Below are positions 39,601-51,900 of a DNA stretch of 64,000 bases, in pieces. The translations under genes and the position numbers were made by a program. This stretch comes from Mesaphorura yosii (taxonomy: Eukaryota; Arthropoda; Collembola; Poduromorpha; Tullbergiidae), in contig WIXG01000114.1 of assembly GCA_009869945.1 (NCBI GenBank), forward strand, positions 142,382 through 206,381, in the 5' to 3' direction. Within the stretch, counting starts at the first letter, position 1. The number at the start of each line of letters is the position of its first letter. The notes beneath the pieces are model-generated. The model did no database searches. It was not told the DNA's origin and saw only the letters and a list, made by a program, of their open reading frames with translations.

Positions 39601-40246
39601 CATGTAATGGATTCCAGCCTTAGGTCCCTTATGACACTGCCAAACAAATAAGAAGTCAACTCTTTCATTTAAAATGATTCTAATTCTAAGACAGTAGTAT
39701 CACTAGGCTCACCTTATCAAACGGATCCATTTTCACTCAGGATTCACTCCTAATCAAGGCCTTAGACCTGTCGTCTCTGGCTCCGTCTTAGGAGATGTAC
39801 AAGGCCTTGCTCCTAACAATTGATGGCCGGTCAATTAATGGCTCAGTTAACTTTAGTCTTAGTTTAAATAGTAAAATACTTTACTTGGTTTTGTTGCTCA
39901 GTAATGACAGGTTGTTGCTTTGTCTTGTTCCGAAATGCGAGATTTCTGAAAAATTAAAATGAGCAGCGAAATGATTTGATTGAATTTGATTTCAAAGTTG
40001 TTGGGAGATGACGCAGCCTGCATTGCCTACGTCCGTCTCACTCAGTTCAATGATAAGTAAGTCCCCATACAAGTCAATAATTGGCTAATTCGGTCATCAA
40101 GCAATGCATTTTCGTTTATGTTCAGACAAACCGGTCAGCCGAGAACAAGTCAAGCGGAAGAGTCGCGTGTGTGGCATCGTAGGGACGGGAAATGGCAAAA
40201 TGTCCATCTGCATCGCTCCGCCGCGGGTGCTCCAAAGTGGCCATAA
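24647..40246 (+). CDS. CaMKII: Calcium/calmodulin-dependent protein kinase II (CaMKII), complete
   Basis: Ser/Thr kinase activated by Ca2+/calmodulin, forming 12-14-subunit holoenzymes. Exons: 24647-24688, 25028-25047, 26290-26384, 28297-28356, 28886-28940, 29276-29391, 29456-29478, 29907-29940, 30038-30070, 30158-30193, 30278-30312, 30429-30477, 31520-31563, 31747-31797, 32060-32074, 33248-33297, 33434-33491, 33663-33789, 33929-34018, 34775-34852, [35781-35858 optional], 37230-37310, 37800-37875, 38026-38129, 38194-38240, 39998-40056, 40126-40246. Phases agree; 532 aa (558 with the optional exon). The start is [14 protein letters not shown] with a good ATG context. Key residues keep vertebrate alpha numbering: Lys42, HRDLK with Asp135, DFG at 156-158, HRQET with autonomy site Thr286, calmodulin-binding helix to Thr305/Thr306. 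The association (hub) domain begins near 398 ([12 protein letters not shown]) and ends [11 protein letters not shown]. The hub segment FDYDNGGGKSK is unusual. Two introns carry antisense nested units. Confidence 0.96.
25089..25751 (-). other. Unassigned 220-codon antisense open frame in CaMKII intron 2
   Basis: The longest unexplained open frame of the window apart from shadows of real genes. It lies entirely within CaMKII intron 2 (25048-26289), antisense. The predicted peptide has mixed composition with no motif I recognise, no clear signal peptide and no similarity to the nested units. A frame this long can arise by chance in 64 kb of such composition, so coding status is doubtful. Confidence 0.15.
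32051..32119 (+). repeat. Tandemly duplicated CaMKII microexon with its splice sites
   Basis: Copy 1 is ttttgcag|tatccatctccggag|gtaagtac, a 15-base exon at 32060-32074 coding YPSPE, the conserved CaMKII residues. Copy 2, about 45 bases on, is ttttgcag|tatcctgag|gtgagtac, a 9-base exon at 32105-32113 coding YPE in the same phase. Only 30 bases separate them, too few for a normal intron, so if both work they should be mutually exclusive. Copy 2 would remove two residues before [10 protein letters not shown] in the kinase C-lobe. It may instead be a decayed copy. Confidence 0.75.
32237..33081 (-). pseudogene. Nested antisense unit B: 3' part of the same unknown family, in a CaMKII intron
   Basis: Lies in the CaMKII intron between the YPSPE microexon and the exon at 33248, on the minus strand. 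A frame open from just below an upstream TAA (33084-33082) runs to 32665 without a clear ATG at its head. It contains [12 protein letters not shown], then [22 protein letters not shown], and ends ELTECWFQ. A donor (gttatt, weak) follows. The next exon begins at 32590 after ttattgcag with [15 protein letters not shown], holds [18 protein letters not shown] and ends at a stop at 32239-32237. The phase-0 intron after WFQ matches the intron in unit C after FWT. The N-terminal zinc-finger-like part of units A and C is missing, and the CaMKII exon at 33248 leaves no room for it. So this is a 5'-truncated copy or a start I cannot find. Function unknown. Confidence 0.6.
35781..35858 (+). CDS. CaMKII: Optional CaMKII linker exon (tentative)
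   Basis: A 78-base phase-1/phase-1 candidate exon between the linker exons at 34775 and 37230. It follows cgccag, with a second AG ten bases upstream, and precedes caacaag|gttagc. It reads [20 protein letters not shown] then NTNAQQ. This Ser/Ala/Pro composition suits the variable linker between kinase and hub, which is alternatively spliced in all CaMKII genes known to me. Being symmetric, it can be skipped without changing the frame. No conserved counterpart is recognised, so it may not be real. Confidence 0.4.
36612..36633. repeat. (GCCTT)n short tandem repeat in a CaMKII intron
   Basis: Four perfect copies of GCCTT followed by GC. A simple microsatellite in the long linker intron of CaMKII, with no evident function. 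Confidence 0.85.
38375..39730 (-). pseudogene. Nested antisense unit C: fullest member of the unknown family, with an in-frame stop
   Basis: Fills most of the CaMKII intron 38241-39997, on the minus strand. Exon 1 is 39730-39713 (MDPFDK, donor gtgagc). Exon 2 starts at 39636 after tttggcag with [15 protein letters not shown], then [28 protein letters not shown] and [17 protein letters not shown]: paired CxxC groups typical of zinc-binding folds. Exon 3 (about 39200-38741) holds [33 protein letters not shown] and [13 protein letters not shown] at 38785-38783 interrupts the frame, which then continues as [14 protein letters not shown] to a donor (gtaagt). Exon 4 (38677-38375, acceptor gattacag) reads [20 protein letters not shown] and later [16 protein letters not shown], ending in a stop. 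No splice pair clearly keeps frame between exons 2 and 3. Either a decayed gene or one needing readthrough. Function unknown. Confidence 0.65.
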
Positions 40247-43200
40247 TCACTCCGTTATGGCTTAGGGTTAATTACAACTATTATCCTAATTTAAGCGTGA
40301 AAGGATTTAAAATATTTTAAAGCCCTCATCACCACCAATCATCCCGTACGTCATCCACATTTCTTTATTCAACTTGCTACACACAATTCTCTACCCGAAA
40401 CCTTCACCACAAAGTCAACCAAAGAATTCACCGTGAGCTCTCTTTCTGACACCTGTCACTTCAACCTCACATGCAAAAAGCAAAATGTCTATCCCTTTCA
40501 AGCTACGTAAGCCATCAATTAAATGAGTGACTGTTGTGATGATGAATTATTAAGAGTTATGTCATTGTTATGTACTGTAGCCATTGTGTAAGTCATTTTT
40601 CCTAAATACTAAGATTTAAGCAATGTTAACCCTGATTCAAGTCTAAGCTAAGTAAGTAAGCCACAACAACAACCAAGGATGACTGACACGTAAATTCTAA
40701 CCTTAACCAATCATCATCAAAAATGAGCGACAAAAAGGTGTTGAGCAGCTTTTTTGGTCAGCTATCGTTAAGTACTGATATGTCATGCATTTCTAGTGTG
40801 CAATGCGTCTATCGGCGGCACAATTTGAAATTGTGCGTGCGTGCGTTCGGCAAGGGAAATGACAAAATGAGAAATGATTTGTGATTTTCTGTTTTAAATA
40901 TTGTGCTACTTAATGTTGTTGTTTGTGATGTGTTTACGTCTATGTAAATCTCGAATTCGGAAAATGTCGCAATGTTAAGACAAAGTCATAAATGGGGAAT
41001 CGGAAATGCCAAAGAGAACAAAAGCAACTTGAACAACGTGTGTCTTGCAATCTGTCACAAATCTTGATTGATATTATGGCGTTTTACGGCCACGTCAGCT
41101 AATTAAGTACTGCAGCTTATTGAAAGCAAGTCCCAAGCATAAAGTGAAGGCGAAGGCAAAAGTAAATCGAGGATAAGTAAAACTCAAAAATTACAAAACT
41201 GTACTGTTTTCATATTCGTAATTCTACTAATGGTAAAAGACTCCCATTAAAATTGCATACAACCAGTGCGTTCTACGCGTAACTCTTTGTATCCTTCTCT
41301 ACCTTTCTCTCTCCACGATACACGATGAAACTCTATTATTCAGATGCCTTCAAAATCAGTCTCTAATTACTTACGTAATTACTTCGATTATCGTAATCAC
41401 TCTCTTTATTACAACAACTGCATCTTTTATGCATTGATTAGGAACACTTGCATTGCATTTTGCACACAAAAATGTTTACCTGCCATTCGGTTTTTAGTTT
41501 AGGCCTTCCTCGTTCGTTGTTTAGACTTCCGGTCGTCTGTTCTGAGTTGTGACCATTTTATTACCTTGTGAATAGGTTCGTTTCGTGAACATTGTTGTGT
41601 GAAGCCTTCCTTTTGTAATCAACTACAAACAATTATTCAAGACGAAGAGAAGAATTGCTAACTTCAAATACAAAACAAAAATTCAAAAAAAGTTGATAAT
41701 TCTTTACATAGATTTATTATTACGTATTAATTAGTTAATTACGAATTATTATCCTAAACATACACTAAGCGAAAGTCAAATGATAAAAAATTTACAAAAC
41801 TCATTGTTATATTATATTATGTTCCGGTAGTTTTTAGAGTGATAATTAAACTATACTACAACCATTCATGGCGAATTATAACTAACATGATCATCATGAT
41901 ATTAAAACTTAAATATTCAGAAAAATCGCTCGCACCCGCAAAAGTTATTGACTCCATCCACAAGCCACATTTGAATCCTGCCAACTGTGCAAAAATTGTA
42001 TCAATGATTAAATGATCTTCGAATTAATACGTGGTTGACATGATTTACAGTTTAGTGTTTGTGTTATTTGCCCATTTTATCTGACTTGAATTAAGGCCGT
42101 TTGCCGAAGGAAGAAAGAAATAAGGAAACAGAACAGGCTGATGAGCACCTTCGTCAAATTTTCTTGTCTTGTTAGCAGCAAATTTCGTTTTACATGGTCA
42201 CGGTCCTTACAAATTACAATTGCGCCTGTGCCCTCGTACTTCCTACTCAAGGCGAGATAAATTCTCAATTAACGATGTTTGCATCCCGAAACGGACAGCA
42301 ACAATAGCACTTAGCCGCATAAAATATTTTTATTTGCGTTAAACGCGACGAGAAAGGATTTTGTGCAAAATATCTGCTTTTGTGGCGGAGTTCGCAAGTC
42401 AGTCGACAATATGCAAGGAATTTACTCCTCTTCCTAATGAAATATTTTCGCACTTTATTATGTCTTGGCTGAAGCAGGTGAGAATCGCATTCAAGTCAAG
42501 ATCATAGTCGTCGAACGTCGTACGAACAGAACCAGTTGGACAAGTGAACTTAGTTCAGGTGAAGCATCGTCGTCGTGAGGAACTCACAACGCAGGCTTGT
42601 GATTGTCTCAGTCTGTTTCGCCGTGGTATAGTAAATACGTAGTAATCAAGATAATAACATAAGAACTTCATCTCGTCTTCTCCTTTCATGTTCGTGCCAT
42701 CCTGAAAATTACACGGATGGATCGCGTGAGCGAGACTGACGGAACAGTGAGCGATTTGTGTCAATACCCGAAGAGGAGATGACATAGTGCACCAGACCTA
42801 GAAGATTTATCCCGCAAATACGATCAATTCGGCTTAGGTTGTGTAAAAGTGCTGAAATTACAAAATTCGGCTGCAAATTGAATCCAATCTTGGTGCTCGA
42901 AATTAACTTCTGTGGAAATCCAATCACTTCAACTTCTTTATCAGGTTAGACACAAGCCGCTGGAGTTCAACATCACATGCAAGCGAGTGTAAAAATACGT
43001 CAAAGCCCGTGTCCGTGACTGCTAGGAGCAGCGTACAAGTGCTTCTCTCGTAATTTCATTGAGAAGGTAAAACATTTCATTTTTAATTTTCAAGCAGTTA
43101 AAAGATCAAAGACGAAGGAAATTGGAAGAGGCTTGAGGTCAGACTTCAAAAAATTTCAAGCATGAGGAATCAGGGCTCTAAAGTTTGTGAAGCTTTCTCC

Positions 43201-45925
43201 GAACCGAAAGAGGATTTTCTCGAAAGCCGAGATCCGTTTGATCGTGCTCCAGTTTCTGAGCCGAGCACAACGTAAACAAGATCAATCTTCGCTGTGCTGT
43301 CTTGAGTTGATTTAGCGTCTCTTTCTTCCCAGCAGCCGTGGGCTTTGAAACAGTATAAATTGTTCTTTGATTCTGTGTAAGCATAATTACTGGTGCCGCC
43401 TCTGCCCCACAGCCTGAAGATGTTTACAGAATTTATTGAGTGAAAAGTCTTGAAAATCAGACGCAACTACGGGTAAACTCTAAAATCCTGCACTGGAACA
43501 ACCAATTTTCGGTAAACATTTCCAAATGCAGGCACAGGAACTGAGCCGGAGCTTTATGTATGACGCGTTTGAAGTATGCAATCAAATTCCGCGTCTTGAA
43601 TATGTGACACAATGACTTGCTGCTGCTACTTGCGGGAGTATTCACCACGTAAAGTATTGCCATTGCCATTATGTAAAACTCCTGCTGGCATTCAATTGCA
43701 TTTTGCATAATAATGTCGAGGATGTTACTGATACTGATTTTTCAAAATAAACCTGTGCCTTCAAAACTTGTTTTTGCATGTGATTTGCGATTGCGATGCG
43801 AGTGATGCGAGTAGCATCATCGCTCGTCGTTCACCGAGATTCTTTCTTTTGTGTCTTTTTCCTATATTTCGAGTAAAAAACTACTACCCCGTTATTACTT
43901 GCCATACATTCACTTAAAGGTCACGGTCCGTTATACGCGCACTGTGCACTGCACCCATGTTCTTTTCTCCCTGGCCTTCTCGCTAGCGTTGATCAGACAC
44001 AATAAATTATTGCACAATTAATACATAGCCGTAACTCAGCCGTGCGGTAAGGTAACGCAAAGATGATGCAAATAATTTACATTTCCTTATGATAATCGCC
44101 ATTCGCTTCTGCCTGCCTGCCAGGTTACTCTGTCAAGTTTATTTAATTGGGTCATCCTGCCGGCCTGAATCTCCGCATGCAGGTAGACAGGCATGCTCGT
44201 TACTAATCGTAACTCGCGAGTCCAATCACGCAATGCAATGGGAATGACAATGATGCACTTGTTCATTTCTCGAACATGAGCAGCAATGAGCTTGAATTGC
44301 CTTGGTTCAATAACAATAGCTTCCTTCCTAGATCCCAACTGCTGCCGGCTGCCGAAGCCGCAAGAGAAACAATAATTGCATCGTTTTCTCTTGTAAACGC
44401 AAACTGCAACAATTACAACTCATCATGCATCTGGTTAATCGCAACTTGGTCTTCGTTGCTTTTTTATTGCGTTTGTCCTATATTGCTGCTGCAACTGTTC
44501 TGCTCAGCACGCATGCAATTCTCCAACTTGACTGGCGTGCCGGGCGCGATGCAAAATGCAAAACGCAACAAAAGTAATCCACAGCAATCATAATATTTAT
44601 TACCTTTAATAAGTTTACGATTTGTCCGACTTTTTGACTTTTCTCATTTCGAGTTTCGACTGGTCTTTGTTACAATTTTCCTCTGATCTCATTCGCTATT
44701 CGCTTTGCCCAGCGCAGCGTGGTGTTTTGCATGTGGCGATGTGGCGTGGCATGCCTTTTGATGGCTTGGCATGATGAAGATTAATAAGGCAATAAAGTAA
44801 TAATCGCACATTTCGAACAGTGCGCTGCAGCAGAAGATGAAACAGTTTCGCAGATTTTTTGCTCACTCTTGTCCTCATTGTGGCAGCCAACGAATTAGGC
44901 TTAAATCTTTCGTTTTCATTTCGGCTAAACATGCAAGGCGAACATGGTCAAAAGAAGATTTGAGGTGTGAATTGAGAAGTCTCTCGCGATTTATGCCTTT
45001 TGCCCGTGCATTTTGGTAATGAAAATGAAAAATCTCCGCAGTAGACCGAGGAAAGTTAATAATTGCCGTATTTTGTTGTTGACTGTGGTGAGTCGTTTTG
45101 GTTTCTTTAAATGCCTCAATTTCTGCTGTCGCGGCCAAATATGTAGATTTCTGGCACAAATATTTTATTGGCCGTGCATATTAAAATGCTTTCGTTTAAT
45201 CATTCTTAAGCTTCGGCAGTATTTTCTGGTATTCCGTACACAAAAGAGAGCAGAGAAATCATAAATTTCCGTATTTCGTACTACAAAATGCAAGGCAAAA
45301 GTGCAGTGTCCTCAACTGAACAACTGTAGTTATGGCATTAAAAAAACGTGCAGTGACTGTGACAATAAATGGGAATGCACCTTGCAATATGCACAATGCA
45401 ATTACAGACTCGGCTCGAGGCCGGCTCGTACAACGACAAAAACTGTGACTGTTCTTTTCCTTTGTGTTGAGTCAACTTAAGGAAGATGACGACTAAAAGT
45501 CAAATTAATGTGGCCTAAATCCAAATGCAATACAAAACGCAGTACACAAAATCCTTTTTCCTTCAACTGCTCTGCTTTTGTTTTCAATTGGTTTTTAGAA
45601 GCGAACTCTGATGAGACCAAATGAAATGAAACGTAAATGAGTCCATTTTTGTAATTTTAATGACTTGGTCCATTGTTATTACGAGTGGTCTTGATCTTGT
45701 TCTTTGCTATCTGAAGAGAATAGAATGCGGCGTCACTTTCTACGTAGTAACTAAATCAGTTTTGTGAGTTCCGGTTGAATTACGTGTGAAGATGATTCAT
45801 ACCACGGCCGGCTAGTGTTGATTGTATTGTAATTGCTCATGGGCATGGGTGATGATCGAAGACAGGTTTTAAATTACTAATTGACTTGTATTTGTATTTG
45901 TAATGTATTTGAATTTATTTTGCAG
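40247..45925. other. Non-coding stretch: CaMKII 3' region and upstream region of the mucin-like gene
   Basis: No conserved coding exon seen on either strand; all open frames are about 105 codons or shorter and unremarkable. The left part should be the CaMKII 3' untranslated region. The right end (45908-45925, tttattttgcag) is an acceptor for the exon that holds the start of the next gene, so that gene has at least one upstream non-coding exon somewhere here. Confidence 0.55.
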
Positions 45926-45970
45926 TGCTTGAATTGATTTCACATCGGACCTTCGTGAAGGTTGCTCAAA

Positions 45971-48900
45971 ATGTCGACGATTACGTTAAAACTAGTTGAG
46001 CTCCTGCTCTTCATTTTGGCAGTGCTTGCGTCATGCACGGACGCAACCTCGTCAAGCAGCAACAGCAGCAGTAGTGCTGCCAGTACACACAATTTAGGTG
46101 GAAGTAGTTCATTTAAAGAAACGGATGTTGTGACTGCCATTCACCAGTTCTACACTGGGCCCATGAACATATCTCGGCCGCCAATGCACAATTCCACGAC
46201 TCCATTTCAACCGTCCTCGGTCATTCACGGCTTCAAACCCGTGTACAACACAGATGCTCAATTCGTCTCGCTGACCACTGAAGTTCCACCACAGCCGCCA
46301 CCTAGGAGAAAGCCAGGCTTCAGTCTGTTCAAGAGGAAGAAGAAGAGACCGGATCCGAACATGAAGAAACCGATCTCGGTCAAAGAGCAGCAGCAGCAGA
46401 AACAAGAACAGCAACAGAACGACCAACAAAAGTCTCCAAGTCAGAAGCAGCAGCAGGGTAAAACCAATTCTGACGAAGTACAGTCTTCCGCTTCGGCAGA
46501 GCACTCGTTCAGGCATCCACCCCTTTCGCAGTTGCCTCCAGCACCGCTGCATCCTATGCCGGCACCACCAAGCGCCTTCAGTCGATTGACTTCGTTCTTC
46601 ATGGGTAGACCGGCGCATCAAAATCACATTTCACCGCCGTGGCGTCATCCACCGCCTCACCATTTCCAGCACCGACAACCTCACTTGGCTCACCCACATC
46701 AGACACAGCAAGATGGGGCTCAACAACAGCAACAACCTCAACAAACGGGCAGCCTGGCCCAGCCATCAGTCAACCACCAGCAAAGTGCTTCATCTCCATT
46801 TAATGGTCATCCTCCTCGCCATCCACCTCATCACGGGCCTCATTCGAACAATTACCAGTTCCAGCAACAACCGCAACCGCACCAGCCTCCCCAACAGGGT
46901 CCACAGCTGACGTCTGATTCCACTGCGCAGGGTCAGCCAGCTGCGAACGGACAAGCACCGGCCAATGGAAATCAAAATGTGCAACAACAGACGTTCGGTC
47001 GTCCCCCGTTTCAACCTCGTCCACCTCAGAACAACTATAACAGGATTCACAGAATCAATCTGAACCACTACCTGCAGAGAATTTCCAATATGTTCAGCCG
47101 CTCTCCGCAGATCCCAGGCTTCCGACCTTATGTTCAACCTCCGCAACCAAAGTTCACGTATTACTATCCACTCACATCGTACTCTTCGTCCTCTTCGTCT
47201 TCGTCTACGTCAAGCAAGCCAACTGCCATTCCACCCGCAACGCAGACGCAGGCACGAAGAAGGAAGTTGAAGGTTAAGAAGCCGGGAGTGGAAAGACGAC
47301 AGGACCAGCAGCAGCAGTTGCAATTTCTCACCGGTATGAGACCGAAACTGTTAATTTAATTTTGAACGTATTAGTGCGATCTGGTGATTACGATTTGCTC
47401 ATTTACTTGACTTTAATTCAGGTCGGCCACGGGCGACGAAGGCTGAAAGCAAGCCCGAGACAATGGAGATCAATCTTCGCACGGGAATTCGCACGGAGTC
47501 CAGAAGCATGCTGAATAAGAGACTGTTCAACAGCCTCGAGCCGGTTTTCATTCGGATGAAGCGTGAAGCGGGCCCATCACTGTCGCATGCTGGAGGCTAC
47601 AGAATGCCCGGGATCTTTGGCATGGACGGAGGAAAGCCCTTCTATTTGGACAAAGTTAGTTTCTCTCATTCAGTGCACTTACGATAAGTAAAATTGCTAA
47701 AGCTGAATTAATACAGGACCCACACACTGGTGATATCACATTCACGCCGAATGCGAACTCGAACGCTCAAGAGAAGAAACTGATTCTGGCCAGCAATGAA
47801 GTCGAAACGAACGGGACTGACGACAGTGCCTCCAAGAAGAAGAAGCCAATGCCAATCATTATCCACTCGTACTCAAGCACAAAAATGCAGGGACAGCGCA
47901 GGCCGCTGAATTCCAAGCTGAACACAAAGAAGCCGACTTACTTTTATGGAAACAGGAGCACCACGCTCGCTCCTCCAAGGCTGCCAAGCTTTTATCCAAA
48001 AATTCCGTCGCTTACAGAGTTCAAGATTAGCATGGGCATCAAAAGCAGCAGCACGACGACAACCACCACCGAAGAACCAACGACTACAACGACGACGACG
48101 ACGACGACTGAAGCCACGACTACAACAAAGGCTCCAGCTACGACAGAGGCTCCCATTCGAATCACGTCAACCTACCCGCCAGGCTACGATCCGTACCTGC
48201 CTTTCGAATTACTGCAACTGCAGACAAGAAGACCGGAACCAGAAATAATCGACGAGCCCGTGTCTTCAATTGACATTATTCCAAGGGCTCCAGCGAATAA
48301 AACATCCTCCGTCGAAGTGGTTGGAGAAATTAATCTGTCCACTTCAATGAACAAGAAGCCGAAGCAAAATCAAACGGAGAGCATCAAGGGAGAAGTTTTG
48401 ATCGTGCCCAACGAGCTGAACGTTTTGCCACCGCGTCCAGAATACATCGCGCCTCGCAATGAATCAAACAATGTGTTCGGGTCAGCGACAAATGACACGG
48501 ACAGCGTGGAGTCAGCCACTGAAGCGGACGGAGAATACTACGACTATGACAATGTAAACGACCAGGAGCATCCGCCAATGCCGCAATTCCCACCGTTCTA
48601 CCCTCCGTACAACCCCGGAACGAATCCAAACAGCTTCAACTCGTTCGGCCAGCAGCCATGGAATTATTTTCCGCCTGGACAAAACCAAGGCTCACAATAC
48701 CCTCCCTGGGGTGCTCCGTACCCGAACGGAGGACAGGGCCAATTCCCTCATCATCAGTACCCACCTTTGCCACCGCAGCCACAGCCTGGCGCAAATTCCC
48801 AATACCCATTCCAACCGCCTCCGCATCTGGCAGGGAATGTGAACCCTTCGTTTGGAGCACCGAACCACCTGCCCAACATGCCACCACCTCAACCGCAAGG

Positions 48901-51900
48901 TCCAAGTTTTCAGCACCCAGCTAGCATAAAGCAGAGCTCTCCGCATCAAGAAGTGAGCGCCACCACGACTACAAGTTTACCCACACCGAAACCAACGCTC
49001 AAAGTGGAGGAGACAACAACGGCAGCACCAACAACAGTAACGACTGTGAAGAGCACAGATGCTGCACCTTCCAGCACGGTCGCTCTTCCATCAGAAGTGC
49101 CATCATCAGCTGTGCCTGTTTCACCAACACCGGACGATAGCTACTTGGAAATTATCCTGGACCCGAATGACCCTGATGACACTGACCTTGTTTCGGAGGA
49201 GTCAATTCAGGTAATGTCAGTGGAGAGACCCAGCGGACCTGGATTTAATCCCGCCCAGCTTCCACCACTGCCACAAAGACCCGGCGGCCAGTTAATCCCC
49301 CAGCAGCAGCCTCCACCTCATCACTTCAGACCAGGTCCGCCAAATTTCAGGCCCCATTATGGACCTCCGCCACCTCACAATTACAACCCGAGTCGTCCAC
49401 CTCCAGTTGGTGGCAAGTATGGGCCACCTCCTCCCCCGCCACCATTTGGACATCCGGCCCACAGAAACAATTTCCCATTCCGGCCGCCGCCACCAGTCAA
49501 TGAAATGATCAAGGGTACGGCGCAACCAGCAGCAGATACACCTGTGCCCACCAGTGCAGCTGCAGTAACTTCCACGTTTGTTCCACCACGAAGTGTCCCT
49601 GTTGAAGAGTCAGTTCCTATGCCAGAAGAACCGAAGAAGCCTCTCGTAACAGTGAAAATGGAAGAGAAGGCAGTGGAGCCAAGCGTCGTTGTCGAAATGG
49701 AGCCGCCTGTGCCCGAAGAAGTGTCGGAAGAAAAGTCAAGTCCGTCGGCAGAAACGATCCCAACGACCTTGGTCGCATCGTCGCCTACAACGGCGCTACC
49801 CACCACCACAACGACTACAACTACAACACCCGCGCCAACCACGACCACGACAACTACAACAACTGCGCCAACGACCACTACGACTACGACAACAACACCG
49901 ACTCCTGCTCCAAGCAGTCGGAAGCCTATTCGACGAAAGTCTACAACACCCAGCACAACTACGACGACCACAACAACCACGACCACTACGACTACAACGG
50001 AGCCACCAACCACCACCACCACCACGACGGAGCCAAACTCACCCGACGTAATGGAGTATGAAGCGTATTACGAAGACTACCCGGAGGAGCCAGTCATGTA
50101 CAATCCTTACTCGAATGCAAACGGCCAGTATTATGACCCGCAGCCAGTTCCACTGCCGTCCAGCAAGCAGGATGAACTCCTGATCCCACACTTGGAGCAG
50201 ATTCTCCTTGGAACAAAAGCAAACGACGAGTACGACCAGACTGCAAGCTCGGAAGAGACTCCAGCTGTAACATTGACCACGGCCAAGCCCGTCAAAGCAA
50301 TCTCGACAACTGTGACCACGCAGAAATCCACGACCAAAGCGCAGCCGTCAACAACGGTCAAGACTGAATTCAGGCCGAGTCAAGTGGACAACTTTTTCAT
50401 TTCGGGAGAACTCATTCTGGACGATCCGGATCTTGAACTGATTGAAATCCCAACAGATAAGACAATTGAGGCTGTGAAGAAGAATAAGAAACCACTGCCG
50501 AACATTTTGCCACAGTTCAGACCAAACGCCGAGGTTGCCTCGAATGAAAGACTGCCACTTTTCGGAGAAATTGACAAGAAGGTCGACGGAGACGTGTCTG
50601 AACTATCAAAGATCCCGGAAGGCCCAGTCGAAATCCCGCAGCAGTCGATCGAGGAGTACGAAGATGAATTGGAGCTTGAACCTGTGAACTTGAATACAAA
50701 GACGGAGCAGAAGAAGAATGAGAATGAGGGCGCACAAAATCAAGAGATAACTGGAATGTATCCTCCACCACCGCCTCCTCCCGTGCAGCAAAGACCGTCC
50801 TTCTTTGGTTCTTTGTTTGGGAAACGACCACAACCACATCCACACCAGCAGCAGGTAATGATGGGCTTTGGCAATGAAACAAGACCATGGGGACAATACG
50901 GCCCTCCTCCACACAACCACCCAGGAAAGTATGTTCCCGGCCCTTATCCTCCACCACCACAGCAGCAGCAACAAAATCAAAACCATGGACCAGCACCTGT
51001 GCAGTCAAATCAGCAAGAGCCGTCAGCTGCTCCGGGACAGAATAATGGACCTCAACAATTTCCTCATCCAAGCCTCCCGACCCCATTAATCGCTGATCCA
51101 CTCAAATATAACCTTCAGCACCAACATCCACCTGGCCCAGGAAATCACCCGAAACATCCCTACCCGCAGCAGCATCCATCACAAGGCCAAAACGTGAAAC
51201 AGCAAGAAATGCCACCACCACCATCAGCGTTGCCTCCAAATGTTCACCATCCTCACCAACAACAAGGGCTGAACATTCCACAGAATAACAATCATCAGGG
51301 CCCACCACCACCACCGCACTACGGTCAGTTCCCGCACCCAATGCATGGACAGCAATTCCAAAACAATGCTAAGCCGGGTCAACCGTACCCAAGCCAGCCG
51401 GCGCCTCACGGACCACCACCACCAGGCCATCCTCATCCGGCCGGTCCGTTTATGCAAGGGCAACCAATAGGCATTCCTTACCCACATGGAGGAGCCTATC
51501 CACCACCACCTGGCTTCTTCAGTAGGCAACCACCACCACCACCAGGCATGCACATGCCTCCGCCACCCGCAGGACATGTTCCATTCAATAACAATCCTAA
51601 CTTGCCCCAAGGCCAACCGGCAATGCAACAAGGCCCAGCAGGACTGATTCCTCAACCAGCCACGACGTCTCTACCCGCGTCATCCTCAGCACCTCAGCAG
51701 CCAAATCCAATACAAAATGCCAAGGATCAGTCCGCAAAATCACCCCTCGAAAGTGCGTCATCCTCGGAAGAAGTCATTTACGTGACTCAGGAGGAATTGG
51801 AGAGGCTAAAAGCGAACGGCCAAGCCGACGAATTTGTTGAGTATTCGGATGAAATTGAGGAGCCCGCAGTTTCTGATTTGGGTGGGAAAAACAGCCTTCC

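Noticed and set aside
45962-45970. Earlier TTG start for the mucin-like protein
   Set aside because: Nuclear animal genes start at ATG; the ATG at 45971 gives a better context and a clean signal peptide.
49381-50025. Long minus-strand open frame rich in Val/Gly opposite the threonine repeats
   Set aside because: It is the mirror of ACN codon runs (GTN on the other strand); other antisense frames at 46109-46627, 50517-51101 and 51224-51655 have the same cause.
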